Under the pieces are notes generated by a model that did not search any database, was not told the origin of the DNA, and worked only from the letters and a program-made list of their open reading frames with translations. Positions 36,157-44,974 of a stretch of 64,000 nucleotides of DNA are shown piece after piece (position 1 is the first letter of the stretch; every line of letters starts with the position of its first letter). The DNA lies in the NCBI GenBank assembly GCA_002737365.1, contig NSIL01000001.1, positions 159,388-223,387 of the forward strand, given 5' to 3'. Source of the DNA: Acidobacterium sp. Lineage in GTDB: Bacteria; Acidobacteriota; Vicinamibacteria; Vicinamibacterales; UBA2999. The position numbers were made by a program, and so were the translations under genes.

Positions 36157-38130
36157 TCACCGGGGCGGCGGCACATCCCATAGCTGCTTCAGGAACCACT
36201 GGACGGCCGCCTCGAGCGCCGCGTCACCCTGCTGATCGGTAATCTGCAAGACCGCCGACGTCTTCGGGATCTGATCGAGCAACGCAAGGGGCCGATATTC
36301 GGCCAGGGCGAGGCGCGTCTCGTCCGCATTCATCGCGCGCGCCAGCACCTGCGTCGCCGGCACCTGACCCGACCGGGCGAGGCGCACCAGGTCGGTCCGC
36401 TGGGGCACGGTCGGGCTGAATGACAGACGGTCTGAACCCTGTCCCACCGTCCCGGGCGTCACAGCCACGCCGGCCTTCACCCGGGCATCGGTCGCCGCCA
36501 GTGCGACGACATGCGCGCCAGACACACCGGTGCCCCACACGCCGATGCGCGCGGGATCGACGCCCGGTTCGCCCTGCAGGAAGGTGATGGCGTTGCGAAT
36601 GTCGATCAACTGCGTTTCCGGCAACAGGCGCTTGCGCCGGATGCGCACGGTCGACGTGTGCTGCGAGAAGCGCAGGCGATCGTCCCAGCGGGTACCGTCC
36701 GCAAGGTAGATGAACCCGCCACTCTGGCCCCATCCGCGATAGTCGATGGCCAGCGCCACGATGCCGCTGGCGGCAAACTGTTCGGCCTGCCTCTCGACGG
36801 CCGCCGCCGTCTCACCCCAGCCAGGCGCGAGGACGACGGCGGGCGAGGCACCAGTCGGGGCGAACCCGGGCGGATAGAAGAGGCGGCCATGAACCGACAC
36901 CGCCTCGCTGAAGAAGCGCACATCCTTCCCCGCGGCCGACGCCGCCGGGCGCGCAGCCGACGGCGGCGGAATCATCCACGCCGACTGAGGACTCGGCGGC
37001 ACAATCGACGGCGTGGCGAGGTATTTCAAAAACCAGTCGGCGGCCAGGGTCGAACCGACCTCGAAGCCCGCGTACGAGTAGGCCTGAAAGTGCGAGAGGC
37101 CCGGCAGCACCACGACCTGGCTGGGCACGCCTCTGCCGGCGAGAAACTTCGACGCCTCGATCGCGCCGGCCGCGCCGCCGGTCAACTCGTCCTTCTCCGC
37201 AGGAATCAGCAACACCGCCGTGGTCGGACGAATCTGGTCGAGCGTCGTGCCGGGACGGACATCCCGATTTCGCTGATTCGACCACGCGTCGATCTTGCTC
37301 TTGAACGAGAACCCGCCATCGACCTCGCTACCCTGCCCCGTCCTTACGCGGGTGATGGCGTCCGGCAGGAGATTCGCGACGACGGCTACCGGGCCGCGCG
37401 GTGCCGGCCGCGGCGCCGAGACTTGTGAGACGACCGCCTTGACGCGGGCATCGAGGGCGGCCACCGCCATCACGATCGCGCCGCCGTTGCTCGATCCCCA
37501 AATGCCGATGCGATCTGGATCGACGCCGGGCTCGCCTTGCAGGAACGACACAGCCGCACGGAAGTCGGCAATCTCGTGAACGTTATTGAGGTTGGTCCGC
37601 TTGAGCAGAATGCGGCGCTCCAGCTCGGTGACGGCCGCCGCATCCGTCGTTGGGTCGGGTTCGAGCAGGCGAATGTCGTCGGAGCCGCTGCCGCTGAAGC
37701 CGTAGCTCTGGTAATCGATGGCCATCGCCACCAGGCCGCGCTCCGCGAATCGCGACGCGAACTTCTCGATGCCGATCGACAGCGCGTTGATACCGTGGCC
37801 AACCACGACGGCTGAATACTTGCCGGCCGTAGTGAAGCCCTGCGGCAGAAACAACTTGCCGTAGAGCGGCACACCGCCATCGACGTAGAACGTCACTTGT
37901 CGCGTGCGAACACCGTCGGCGAGCTGGTATTCCCAGTCCCGCGGCTGGGTGCCGCCATCGCGCTTCTGGTCGGGGTCAGTCGTCTGACGTTCCAGGGCGG
38001 CCTTGTGCTGGTCGATGACAGCAGTACTGATCTGCGCCTCGAGCGGCACGGCGGCCACCAAGAGGCACGAGGCAAGGGCAACGGTCAGGCGATGGCTGGA
38101 CACAGCGGGCAGTCTACCCGCCGTCTTCAC
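36157..38130 (-). CDS. Exported protein with two tandem alpha/beta hydrolase domains
   Basis: 657 aa. Signal peptide to about residue 32. Domain 1 (about 70-375) has the nucleophile elbow G212-S-S214-N-G216, an Asp in AEKDELT near 314 and H347 in GLSHFQ. Domain 2 (about 400-650) repeats the same landmarks, including a near-identical FLQGEPGVDP.RIG.WG segment, but its elbow reads G533-T-G535-V-S, so the nucleophile Ser is Gly, and the late His is absent. The second copy should be catalytically inactive and may serve as lid, dimer or substrate-binding module. Start is GTG; a second GTG at 38103 also opens a signal peptide. Confidence 0.82.
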   Translation of the reverse strand: MKTAGRLPAVSSHRLTVALASCLLVAAVPLEAQISTAVIDQHKAALERQTTDPDQKRDGGTQPRDWEYQLADGVRTRQVTFYVDGGVPLYGKLFLPQGFTTAGKYSAVVVGHGINALSIGIEKFASRFAERGLVAMAIDYQSYGFSGSGSDDIRLLEPDPTTDAAAVTELERRILLKRTNLNNVHEIADFRAAVSFLQGEPGVDPDRIGIWGSSNGGAIVMAVAALDARVKAVVSQVSAPRPAPRGPVAVVANLLPDAITRVRTGQGSEVDGGFSFKSKIDAWSNQRNRDVRPGTTLDQIRPTTAVLLIPAEKDELTGGAAGAIEASKFLAGRGVPSQVVVLPGLSHFQAYSYAGFEVGSTLAADWFLKYLATPSIVPPSPQSAWMIPPPSAARPAASAAGKDVRFFSEAVSVHGRLFYPPGFAPTGASPAVVLAPGWGETAAAVERQAEQFAASGIVALAIDYRGWGQSGGFIYLADGTRWDDRLRFSQHTSTVRIRRKRLLPETQLIDIRNAITFLQGEPGVDPARIGVWGTGVSGAHVVALAATDARVKAGVAVTPGTVGQGSDRLSFSPTVPQRTDLVRLARSGQVPATQVLARAMNADETRLALAEYRPLALLDQIPKTSAVLQITDQQGDAALEAAVQWFLKQLWDVPPPR

Positions 38131-38168
38131 GATTTGCCAGATCGGATACCAGTGTTAAGGTTCAGCAA

Positions 38169-39560
38169 ATGATTGGCCGAGCCGCCCTGGCCCTGACCGC
38201 CTGGACCGAGCGCTGGATCCCCGACGCCTTCATCTTCGCCCTGGCCGCCACGGTCATCGTGGTGGTGGCGGCGTTGACCTGGACCGGTGCCACCGCCGGC
38301 CAGATCGTCGACGCGTGGGGCGGCGGGTTCTGGGGCCTGATTCCATTCACGATGCAGATGTCCCTGGTCATCATCACGGGACACGTGCTCGCGACGTCGG
38401 CGCCCATGCGAACGGTGATCCGCGCCATCGCCGGCTGGCCGCAGACGCCGCGCGGCGCGGTAGCAATGGTGGCGTTCTTTGCCATGGCGAGTTCGTGGTT
38501 CAACTGGGGCTTCTCATTGGTCTTCAGCGCGGTCCTCGCGCGAGAAGTGGCACGCCGCGTGCCCCGGGTCGACTATCGCGCCCTCGCGGCCGCCACGTTC
38601 CTGGGCCTGGGCAGCATCTGGGCACAAGGATTGAGCGGCTCGGCGGCGCTGCAAATGGCCACGCCCGGCGCCCTGCAGCCGCAGATTCGTGAGATTGTCT
38701 CGGGCGGCGTGATCCCGGGCGGACTGATCCCGTTCACCCACACCATCTTCCTGTGGCAAAGCCTGGTCGCGGTGATCATCGAGGTCGTCGTGGTCACGCT
38801 GCTGATGTGGCTGGCGACCCCACCGGCCGGACGGACGCGGACGGCCGCGGACCTTGGCATCGACCTCGTCGATCCGGAACCGCCGGTCATCAACCGCCGG
38901 CAGGTGCCGCCCGGCGCCTGGCTCGAACACTCGGCCATCCTGCCCCTGTTCATCGTGGCACTCGGCGGCACCTATCTCGTGCGCTACTTCATGCGCGCGC
39001 CGGACGCGATCAACGCCATCACCGTCGATACCGTGAACCTGACGTTCCTGCTGCTTGGTATCCTGCTGCACCGAACGCCGGCCAGGCTGATGCACGCGGT
39101 CCAGGCCGCCACCCCCGCGGTCTGGGGCGTGGTCCTTCAGTTTCCGTTTTATGCCGGCATCGCCGGCGTGATCACCGGTACTCACCTGAGCCAGCAGCTG
39201 GCCACCGTGTTCGTCGGCATCTCGAATGCCACGACCTTCCCCGCCGTCGTCGCGGTCTACTCCGCCGTGCTCGGCGTGTTCGTGCCATCCGGCGGCTCGA
39301 AGTGGATCATCGAAGCACCGTATGTGATGGCCGCCGCCCACGAACTGAAAGTCCATCTCGGCTGGGTTGTCGTCGCCTACGATCTCGGTGAAGCGCTGGC
39401 CAACCTGCTGCAGCCGTTCTGGATGCTGCCCATTCTTGGCATGCTCGGCCTGCGCGCCCGCGACGTGATGGGCTATACCTTCGTGGTCTTCCTGGTGCTC
39501 ACGCCGGTGGTGCTGATTCTCGTGACCGTGTTGGGGATGACGCTTCGCTATCCGCTCTAA
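38169..39560 (+). CDS. atoE: Short-chain fatty acid transporter (AtoE family)
   Basis: 463 aa with about 12 hydrophobic helices. It matches the AtoE/DUF family of short-chain fatty acid carriers: SSWFNWGFSLVFSAVLAREVARR near 107, LGSIWAQGLSGSAALQMATP near 152, PSGGSKWIIEAPYVMAAA near 377. It imports acetoacetate or short-chain fatty acids, feeding acyl-CoA metabolism. It is divergent from the double hydrolase gene by 38 bp. There is no recognisable ato CoA-transferase beside it. Confidence 0.88.
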   Translation: MIGRAALALTAWTERWIPDAFIFALAATVIVVVAALTWTGATAGQIVDAWGGGFWGLIPFTMQMSLVIITGHVLATSAPMRTVIRAIAGWPQTPRGAVAMVAFFAMASSWFNWGFSLVFSAVLAREVARRVPRVDYRALAAATFLGLGSIWAQGLSGSAALQMATPGALQPQIREIVSGGVIPGGLIPFTHTIFLWQSLVAVIIEVVVVTLLMWLATPPAGRTRTAADLGIDLVDPEPPVINRRQVPPGAWLEHSAILPLFIVALGGTYLVRYFMRAPDAINAITVDTVNLTFLLLGILLHRTPARLMHAVQAATPAVWGVVLQFPFYAGIAGVITGTHLSQQLATVFVGISNATTFPAVVAVYSAVLGVFVPSGGSKWIIEAPYVMAAAHELKVHLGWVVVAYDLGEALANLLQPFWMLPILGMLGLRARDVMGYTFVVFLVLTPVVLILVTVLGMTLRYPL

Positions 39561-39562
39561 CG

Positions 39563-39612
39563 GCCACCGATTACAGGACAGTCGCAGATTTTGACGCAGA
39601 TTACAGACAGGG
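39563..39612. repeat. AT-rich intergenic repeat with GATTACA(G) units
   Basis: Contains CCACCGATTA, shared with 19403-19412, and two spaced copies of CGCAGATT and of GATTACAG.ACAG. It looks like a copy of a dispersed intergenic repeat; it fills the 57-bp gap before the quinoprotein gene. Confidence 0.6.
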
Positions 39613-39617
39613 TTTGG

Positions 39618-41543
39618 ATGACACCGACTCGCAAAGCACTCTTGGTCGTCGCCGCGGCGGGCCTGGCGGCCATCACACTTCGGGCTGACGATCGGGCGCT
39701 GGCCAGGGGCGAGTGGCGCTACTACTCGGGCGATAACGGCGCCCGCAAGTACTCGCCCCTCGACCAGATTCGCCGCGACAACGTTGGCCAGATGCGCATT
39801 GCATGGCGCCGGCCGCACCTCGACGCCAGCCTGCTGGGAGGCCAGCCGGCGCCGCGGCTCTCTAATAATTTTCGGTCGACGCCGTTGATGGTTGGCGGAG
39901 TCCTGTACGCCTCCAATGCGGTGGGCCTGGTCGAAGCCTTCGACGCCGGAACTGGAAAGACGCTGTGGGTGCAGCAGGCGGGTCCGGAGGGGCTCACCGG
40001 CACCAGCAATCGCGGCGTGGCATTCTGGGGACAAGGCGCCGACGCGCGCATCATCACCCACCGCAATCAGCGGCTCTACGCCCTCAATCCGATGACCGGC
40101 GAGCCGATCGCGACCTTCGGCAACGGCGGTTCCGTCGATCTGAACGAAGGTCTCGGGCCGCTCAGCAAGGGCTATTTCTGGAACGCCGTGCCGCTGGTGG
40201 CGCGCGACGTCATCGTGATGGGCTCATCCATGGTCGACCAGGACTCGGCGACCAAGGTCGAGGGAGATCCGGGTAACGTGCGGGCGTTCGACGTCCGCAC
40301 CGGCAAGCCGCGCTGGATCTTCCACGTCGTGCCGCAGGAAGGCGATCCCGCGCTGAAGACCTGGAAGGGCGATGCGTGGCGCTACACCGGTGCCGGCAAC
40401 GTCTGGGCGCCGATGAGCGCAGACGATGAGCTTGGCTACGTCTACCTGCCGACGACCAGCATGACCAACGACATGTATGGCGGACAGCGGCTGGGCGACA
40501 CGCTGTATGCGACGTCAGTAGTGTGCGTGGAAGCCGCCACCGGCAAGCGCGTGTGGCACTACCAGACCGTGCATCACGACCTGTTCGACTACGACAACCC
40601 GGCCGCGCCCATCCTCACCGACATCATCGTCAACGGCAAGCTAATCAAGGCGGTCGTGCAGGTCACGAAACAGTCGTGGGCCTACGTGCTCGACCGGGTC
40701 ACCGGCAAGCCGGTGTGGCCGATCGAGGAACGGCCGGTGCCGGCCTCCACCGTGCCCGGCGAGCAGGCGTCCCCGACGCAGCCCTTCCCCAGCAAGCCGC
40801 CGGCGTTCGATCGGCAAGGCATTACCGAGAACGATTTGATCGACTTCACACCCCAGTTGCGCGCCGAAGCTCTGACCATCTTCAAGCAGTACGCCACGGG
40901 ACCCGTGTTCACGCCGCCATCGGTCGTCGACGAGAAGATCAAAGGGACGATCGAGCTGCCGGGATCAATCGGCGGGGCCGACTGGACGGGAGCGGCGTTC
41001 GATCCCGACACCGGCATGTTGTACGTGCCGTCGATAACCAACCCGTTCGTCGCCAATCTGCTGCCGGGCGATCCCAAGGACACGAACCTGCGCTTCCGCG
41101 CCTCGACGCGGGCGTTGCTGCAGGGGCCGCAAGGATTACCGCTGGTGAAGCCACCGTACGGCCGCATCACCGCGCTCGCCCTGACCAACGGCACACAGGC
41201 GTGGATGGCGGCCAACGGCGATGGTCCCCGCCACCATCCCGCCATCAAGCACCTCAACCTGCCACCGCTCGGCCAGTCGGTCCGCGCCGCGCCGCTCGTC
41301 ACCAAGTCGCTGTTGTTCGTGACCGAAGGCGACCAGGTCAACGTGCGCACGCCGCCTGATGGCGGCGGCAGGAAGATCCGCGCGTTCGACAAGACGACCG
41401 GTCAGGTGGTGTGGGAGATGGCACTCGACGCCGGCAGCACGGGGACGCTCATGACCTATCTCCACATCGGGAAACAGTACCTCGTGGTCGCGATCGGCGG
41501 ATTCGACCATCCGGCAGAGTTCATCGCGCTCAGCCTGCCGTGA
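39618..41543 (+). CDS. Exported PQQ-type quinoprotein dehydrogenase
   Basis: 641 aa with a signal peptide (to about 24) and an eight-bladed PQQ beta-propeller. Landmarks: EWRYYSGDNGARKYSPLDQI at the mature N-terminus, GLVEAFDAGTGKTLWVQ and GNVWAPMSADDELGYVYLPT blades, VWHYQTVHHDLFDYDNPA near 318 and VQVTKQSWAYVLDRVTGKPVWP near 350, as in membrane glucose/methanol dehydrogenase-like quinoproteins. It oxidises a sugar or alcohol in the periplasm and passes electrons to quinone or cytochrome. No fused cytochrome c domain (no CxxCH) is present. ATG at 39618 opens the signal peptide; the upstream ATG at 39591 lies in a repeat. Confidence 0.9.
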   Translation: MTPTRKALLVVAAAGLAAITLRADDRALARGEWRYYSGDNGARKYSPLDQIRRDNVGQMRIAWRRPHLDASLLGGQPAPRLSNNFRSTPLMVGGVLYASNAVGLVEAFDAGTGKTLWVQQAGPEGLTGTSNRGVAFWGQGADARIITHRNQRLYALNPMTGEPIATFGNGGSVDLNEGLGPLSKGYFWNAVPLVARDVIVMGSSMVDQDSATKVEGDPGNVRAFDVRTGKPRWIFHVVPQEGDPALKTWKGDAWRYTGAGNVWAPMSADDELGYVYLPTTSMTNDMYGGQRLGDTLYATSVVCVEAATGKRVWHYQTVHHDLFDYDNPAAPILTDIIVNGKLIKAVVQVTKQSWAYVLDRVTGKPVWPIEERPVPASTVPGEQASPTQPFPSKPPAFDRQGITENDLIDFTPQLRAEALTIFKQYATGPVFTPPSVVDEKIKGTIELPGSIGGADWTGAAFDPDTGMLYVPSITNPFVANLLPGDPKDTNLRFRASTRALLQGPQGLPLVKPPYGRITALALTNGTQAWMAANGDGPRHHPAIKHLNLPPLGQSVRAAPLVTKSLLFVTEGDQVNVRTPPDGGGRKIRAFDKTTGQVVWEMALDAGSTGTLMTYLHIGKQYLVVAIGGFDHPAEFIALSLP

Positions 41544-41684
41544 CCGGCGACGGCGTGACACCAGCCACGCACCCATGGCGCCTCCCACCTATCCCGCCGC
41601 CGACGCCGTGGCAGCCGCGGTTCACGATCTTCAAGTGGTCGCCGCGTGAACAGTTCGTTCATGCGCACCGGGTCGACGCGCCTG

Positions 41685-42356
41685 TTATTCGGGTTGGTCG
41701 TCGGGAACGTCGCCTTCGTCGAGCGGCAACATTTCCTCAGGCACCGAGCGTTCCATCAGCACCGGCGGCGGGTCAAACCCGAGCTGCTGCGCCATCTCTT
41801 CGATCTTCGGCAGGTCGTTGAGATCGTTCAGCCCGAAGCGGATCAGGAATTCCTTGGTCGTCCCGTACAGGAACGGCCGGCCGATCACGTTCTTGCGGCC
41901 GACGATCTTGATCAGGTGGCGTTCGAGCAACGTCGACAGCACGCCCGACGTGTTGACGCTGCGGATCTCGCCAATCTCGGCGGCGGTCACCGGCTGCTTG
42001 TAGGCAATCACCGACAGCGTTTCCAGCGACGCCGCCGACAGTTTGTTCGACGACCGCTCGTGGAACAAGCGGCGCACCCATTCATGGTACTCGGGACGCG
42101 TCGTGATCTGAAAGCCACCGGCGACTTCGGCCATGTGCAAGCCGCCGCGATCGACGTAGTCGGCCTGCAACGCCGTGAGCGCCGCCAGCACGTCTTCTTT
42201 GGGTTCGTCGTTCAGCAGCCGGTAGAGCATGCGCGGCGTCAACGGATCGGGCGAGGCAAAGACCAGCGCCTCGATCACCGCCTTCAACTGCGACTGCTCC
42301 ATCCGCGGCTGCGGTTCATCGACCGGGATTTCCTCGACCGGGTTCTCGTCGCTCAT
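41685..42356 (-). CDS. scpB: Segregation and condensation protein B
   Basis: 223 aa kleisin-associated winged-helix protein of the SMC-ScpAB condensin. The two winged-helix domains are visible, with LKAVIEALVFASPDPLTPRML near 24, KLSAASLETLSVIAYKQPVTAAEIGEIR near 104 and GRPFLYGTTKEFLIRFGL near 160. The last 40 residues are an acidic tail (EEMLPLDEGDVPDDQPE). ATG overlaps the scpA stop (ATGA). Confidence 0.95.
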   Translation of the reverse strand: MSDENPVEEIPVDEPQPRMEQSQLKAVIEALVFASPDPLTPRMLYRLLNDEPKEDVLAALTALQADYVDRGGLHMAEVAGGFQITTRPEYHEWVRRLFHERSSNKLSAASLETLSVIAYKQPVTAAEIGEIRSVNTSGVLSTLLERHLIKIVGRKNVIGRPFLYGTTKEFLIRFGLNDLNDLPKIEEMAQQLGFDPPPVLMERSVPEEMLPLDEGDVPDDQPE

Positions 42357-43294
42357 TCCTTGTCGTCCTTCGGCGTCAGTGGTGGCAGCCCTTCGTTGTC
42401 CGCCGTAGCTTCGGCGGCAGCGGGCGGGGTGCCCTTCGGGTGGTGCGCGTTATATTCGTCTTCCGGATCGTGGGCCGGGTGCGGCGCGTCGGCGGGCCGG
42501 GCCCGCTTGTAGATGCGAATCGTTCCGCCCACGCCACCCGTCTGGAACACGCGGATCAGCTTCAGTCGAATCATCTCCAGCAAGGCCAGGAACGTGAGAA
42601 TCATGTCCCCACGCGACGCCACATCGTCGAACAGATCCTCGAAGCCGCAGGCGTCGGTCTCCGACAGCCGCCCGAGTAACTGGTCGATGCGCAGCTCGAT
42701 CGGGATCTCTTCGGCCGGCAGCACCACCGGCGGCCGCTCGCGGGCGCGCTCGAGCACCTGCTTGAAGGCCGACAGCAGCGTGAACAGGTCAACTTCGAAC
42801 TCCGGCTCGTAGTCGTCGCCGGCAATCTCTGCGATGCGCGCATCGGGGCGGCCCCACTGCGCGTTGCGCAGGGTCTCCCGGTCGTGCAGCAGTTCCGCGG
42901 CCACCTTGAACTGCTGGTGTTCGAGCAGGCGCCGTACCAGCAAGTCGCGCGGATCTTCTTCTTCCGCCGGGTCGCCGGCAGCGGTCTCTGGCCGCGGCAG
43001 CAACATCTTGCTCTTGATGTGGATCAGCGTCGCCGCCATCACCAGGAACTCGCTGGCGAGGTCGAGGTTCAACTCCTGGAGCAAGTTCAGGTATTCGAGG
43101 TACTGCTTCGTGATGACCGAGATCTGGATGTCATACACGTTCATCTGATTTTTCTTGATCAGATGGACCAGCAGGTCGAGCGGGCCTTCGAACGACTGCA
43201 GCTTGATTTGAATGGAGTCGAGCTGCGACTCGAATGCCTCTTCGGCGGCCGGGTCGACCGGCGGAACGGGCGGAATCTCGGGTGTCTCGGCCAT
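42353..43294 (-). CDS. scpA: Segregation and condensation protein A (kleisin)
   Basis: 313 aa bridging subunit between SMC heads. IKLQSFEGPLDLLVHLIKKNQMNVYDI near 32-58 is the ScpA N-terminal signature; FLVMAATLIHIKSKMLLPRP near 83 follows; the C-terminal winged helix (FLALLEMIRLKLIRVFQTG) is near 245. The family usually has about 250 residues; here both ends carry Pro/Glu/Asp-rich extensions. Its ATG overlaps the trpS stop (TAATG). Confidence 0.95.
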   Translation of the reverse strand: MAETPEIPPVPPVDPAAEEAFESQLDSIQIKLQSFEGPLDLLVHLIKKNQMNVYDIQISVITKQYLEYLNLLQELNLDLASEFLVMAATLIHIKSKMLLPRPETAAGDPAEEEDPRDLLVRRLLEHQQFKVAAELLHDRETLRNAQWGRPDARIAEIAGDDYEPEFEVDLFTLLSAFKQVLERARERPPVVLPAEEIPIELRIDQLLGRLSETDACGFEDLFDDVASRGDMILTFLALLEMIRLKLIRVFQTGGVGGTIRIYKRARPADAPHPAHDPEDEYNAHHPKGTPPAAAEATADNEGLPPLTPKDDKE

Positions 43295-44289
43295 TAGTAC
43301 TTTAACTTCACGGCTGCACGCACGCGGTCCATGGTGCCCTGCGCCACGACGCGGGCCTTCTTCGACCCCGCCATCAACACCTCGCGGAGGTAGCCCGGCC
43401 TGGCCAAAGCCTGCGCGCGGCGTTCGCGGATCGGGTCGAGCATGCTGTTGATGGCCACGGCTAGCTTGGTCTTGACCTCGACGTCCCCCACCTTGCCGGC
43501 GCGATAGCGATCCTTCAGGTCATCGACCTCGGCCACGTTCGGGTTGAACGCGTCGTGGTACATGAACACCGGGTTGCCCTCGACGGTGCCGGGGATGTCC
43601 GCACGCACCCGCTTCGGGTCCGTGTACATCTGCCGCACCTTGTTCTGCACGGTCTTGGTATCGTCCGACAGGTCGATGGTGTTGTTGTAACTCTTGCTCA
43701 TCTTCCGGTTGTCGAGTCCGGGCAGCCGCGGCGTAGGCGTGAGCAGCGCCTGCGGCTCCACCAGCGCAGACGAAGGATAGAAGTTATTGAAGCGCCGCAC
43801 CACTTCGCGCGCGAGCTCGACGTGCGGCACCTGGTCTTCGCCCACCGGCACCCAGTGCGCGTCGTAGACGACGATGTCGGCCGCCTGCAGCAGCGGATAA
43901 CCCAGGAAGCCGATGCTCGAGAGATCGCGCTCGCTCAACTGCGCCATCTGCTCCTTATAAGTCGGCACCCGCTCGAGCCACGGAATGGGCGTGACCATCT
44001 GGAACAGCAGATACAGTTCCGCGTGCTCGGGCACCAGTGACTGGACGAAGAACGTGCTCTGCTCCGGGTCGAGGCCGCAGCCAATCCAGTCGGCCGCGTT
44101 GTCGAAGGCGTTGGCGACAATGTCCGAGGTGTCGGCGTAGTTGGTCGTCAGCGCGTGCCAGTCAACGATGCAGTGGTACGAGTCGTACTTGGCCTGCAGG
44201 TCGACCCAGTTCTGGAGCGCGCCTACGAGGTGGCCGAGATGGAGTTTTCCAGTCGGGCGCATCCCCGACAACACGCGTTGCTTCGTCAC
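43294..44289 (-). CDS. trpS: Tryptophan--tRNA ligase
   Basis: 331 aa class Ic synthetase. SGMRPTGKLHLGHLVGAL holds the HIGH motif as HLGH at 17-20; the KMSKS loop is NRKMSKSYNN near 197. DWHALTT near 44 and PVGEDQVPHVELAREVVRRFN near 150 are TrpRS-specific. Its length fits the standard enzyme. It lies in a coupled string with the site-2 protease gene upstream and scpA/scpB downstream, all on the minus strand. Confidence 0.96.
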   Translation of the reverse strand: MTKQRVLSGMRPTGKLHLGHLVGALQNWVDLQAKYDSYHCIVDWHALTTNYADTSDIVANAFDNAADWIGCGLDPEQSTFFVQSLVPEHAELYLLFQMVTPIPWLERVPTYKEQMAQLSERDLSSIGFLGYPLLQAADIVVYDAHWVPVGEDQVPHVELAREVVRRFNNFYPSSALVEPQALLTPTPRLPGLDNRKMSKSYNNTIDLSDDTKTVQNKVRQMYTDPKRVRADIPGTVEGNPVFMYHDAFNPNVAEVDDLKDRYRAGKVGDVEVKTKLAVAINSMLDPIRERRAQALARPGYLREVLMAGSKKARVVAQGTMDRVRAAVKLKY

Positions 44290-44894
44290 CGTACACCCAG
44301 AAGCGTTAGCAGGAAGTATGCAACGGGCCCCAGCAGGGTGCTCAGGGCGCCGGTCAGCATCAAAGCATACAAAATCATGAAGCCGTACGGCCGCATCAGT
44401 TCGATGATGCGGGCTGCGGCCGGCGGCAGCACGCCGAGCAAGACATTGCCGCCATCGAGCGGCGGCACCGGCACCATGTTGAACAGGGCCAGCAGCACGT
44501 TGATGACGACGAACATGTCCAGGAACTGGAACAGGGGCGTCATGACGGCTCGCCCGACGATGTCACCCGGGGCCACGCCGGGAATGACGAACAGGAGGAT
44601 GGCGCCGGCAATGGCCATCAACACATTGCTGGCCGGACCGGCCGCGGCAATCAGGGCAAAATCGCGCGTCGGATGCTTGAGAAACCGCGTGTCCACCGGC
44701 ACCGGTTTGGCCCAGCCGATCAGCGGCAAGCCGGTCAGGATGGAGATCAGCGGGAACAGCAGCGTCCCGACGGGGTCGATGTGGACCGCAGGATTGAGCG
44801 AGAGCCGGCCGAGATGCTCGGCCGTGCGGTCACCGAGGCGATAGGCCGCCCACGCGTGCGCCGCCTCGTGAACTGACAACGAGGCGATCAGCAC
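44286..44894 (-). CDS. Site-2 protease family (M50) membrane metalloprotease
   Basis: 202 aa intramembrane protease. Zinc-binding HEAAH at residues 9-13 and NMVPVPPLDGGNVL near 140 carry the catalytic site; five or six hydrophobic segments follow. The listed GTG start leaves a short first helix. An in-frame CTG at 44936 would add 14 mostly hydrophobic residues and give the usual helix length, so the true start may be this non-standard codon. Members of this RseP-unlike, PDZ-less group (YwhC type) are widespread and mostly unassigned. Overlaps trpS by ATGA. Confidence 0.9.
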   Translation of the reverse strand: MLIASLSVHEAAHAWAAYRLGDRTAEHLGRLSLNPAVHIDPVGTLLFPLISILTGLPLIGWAKPVPVDTRFLKHPTRDFALIAAAGPASNVLMAIAGAILLFVIPGVAPGDIVGRAVMTPLFQFLDMFVVINVLLALFNMVPVPPLDGGNVLLGVLPPAAARIIELMRPYGFMILYALMLTGALSTLLGPVAYFLLTLLGVR

Positions 44895-44974
44895 GGCGAG
44901 TTGGATGAGAACCTGAGTGAAATCGATGCCGGCCAGAGCTCAAAAGATTATCACAGGGATGGCCCGTGACTCCC

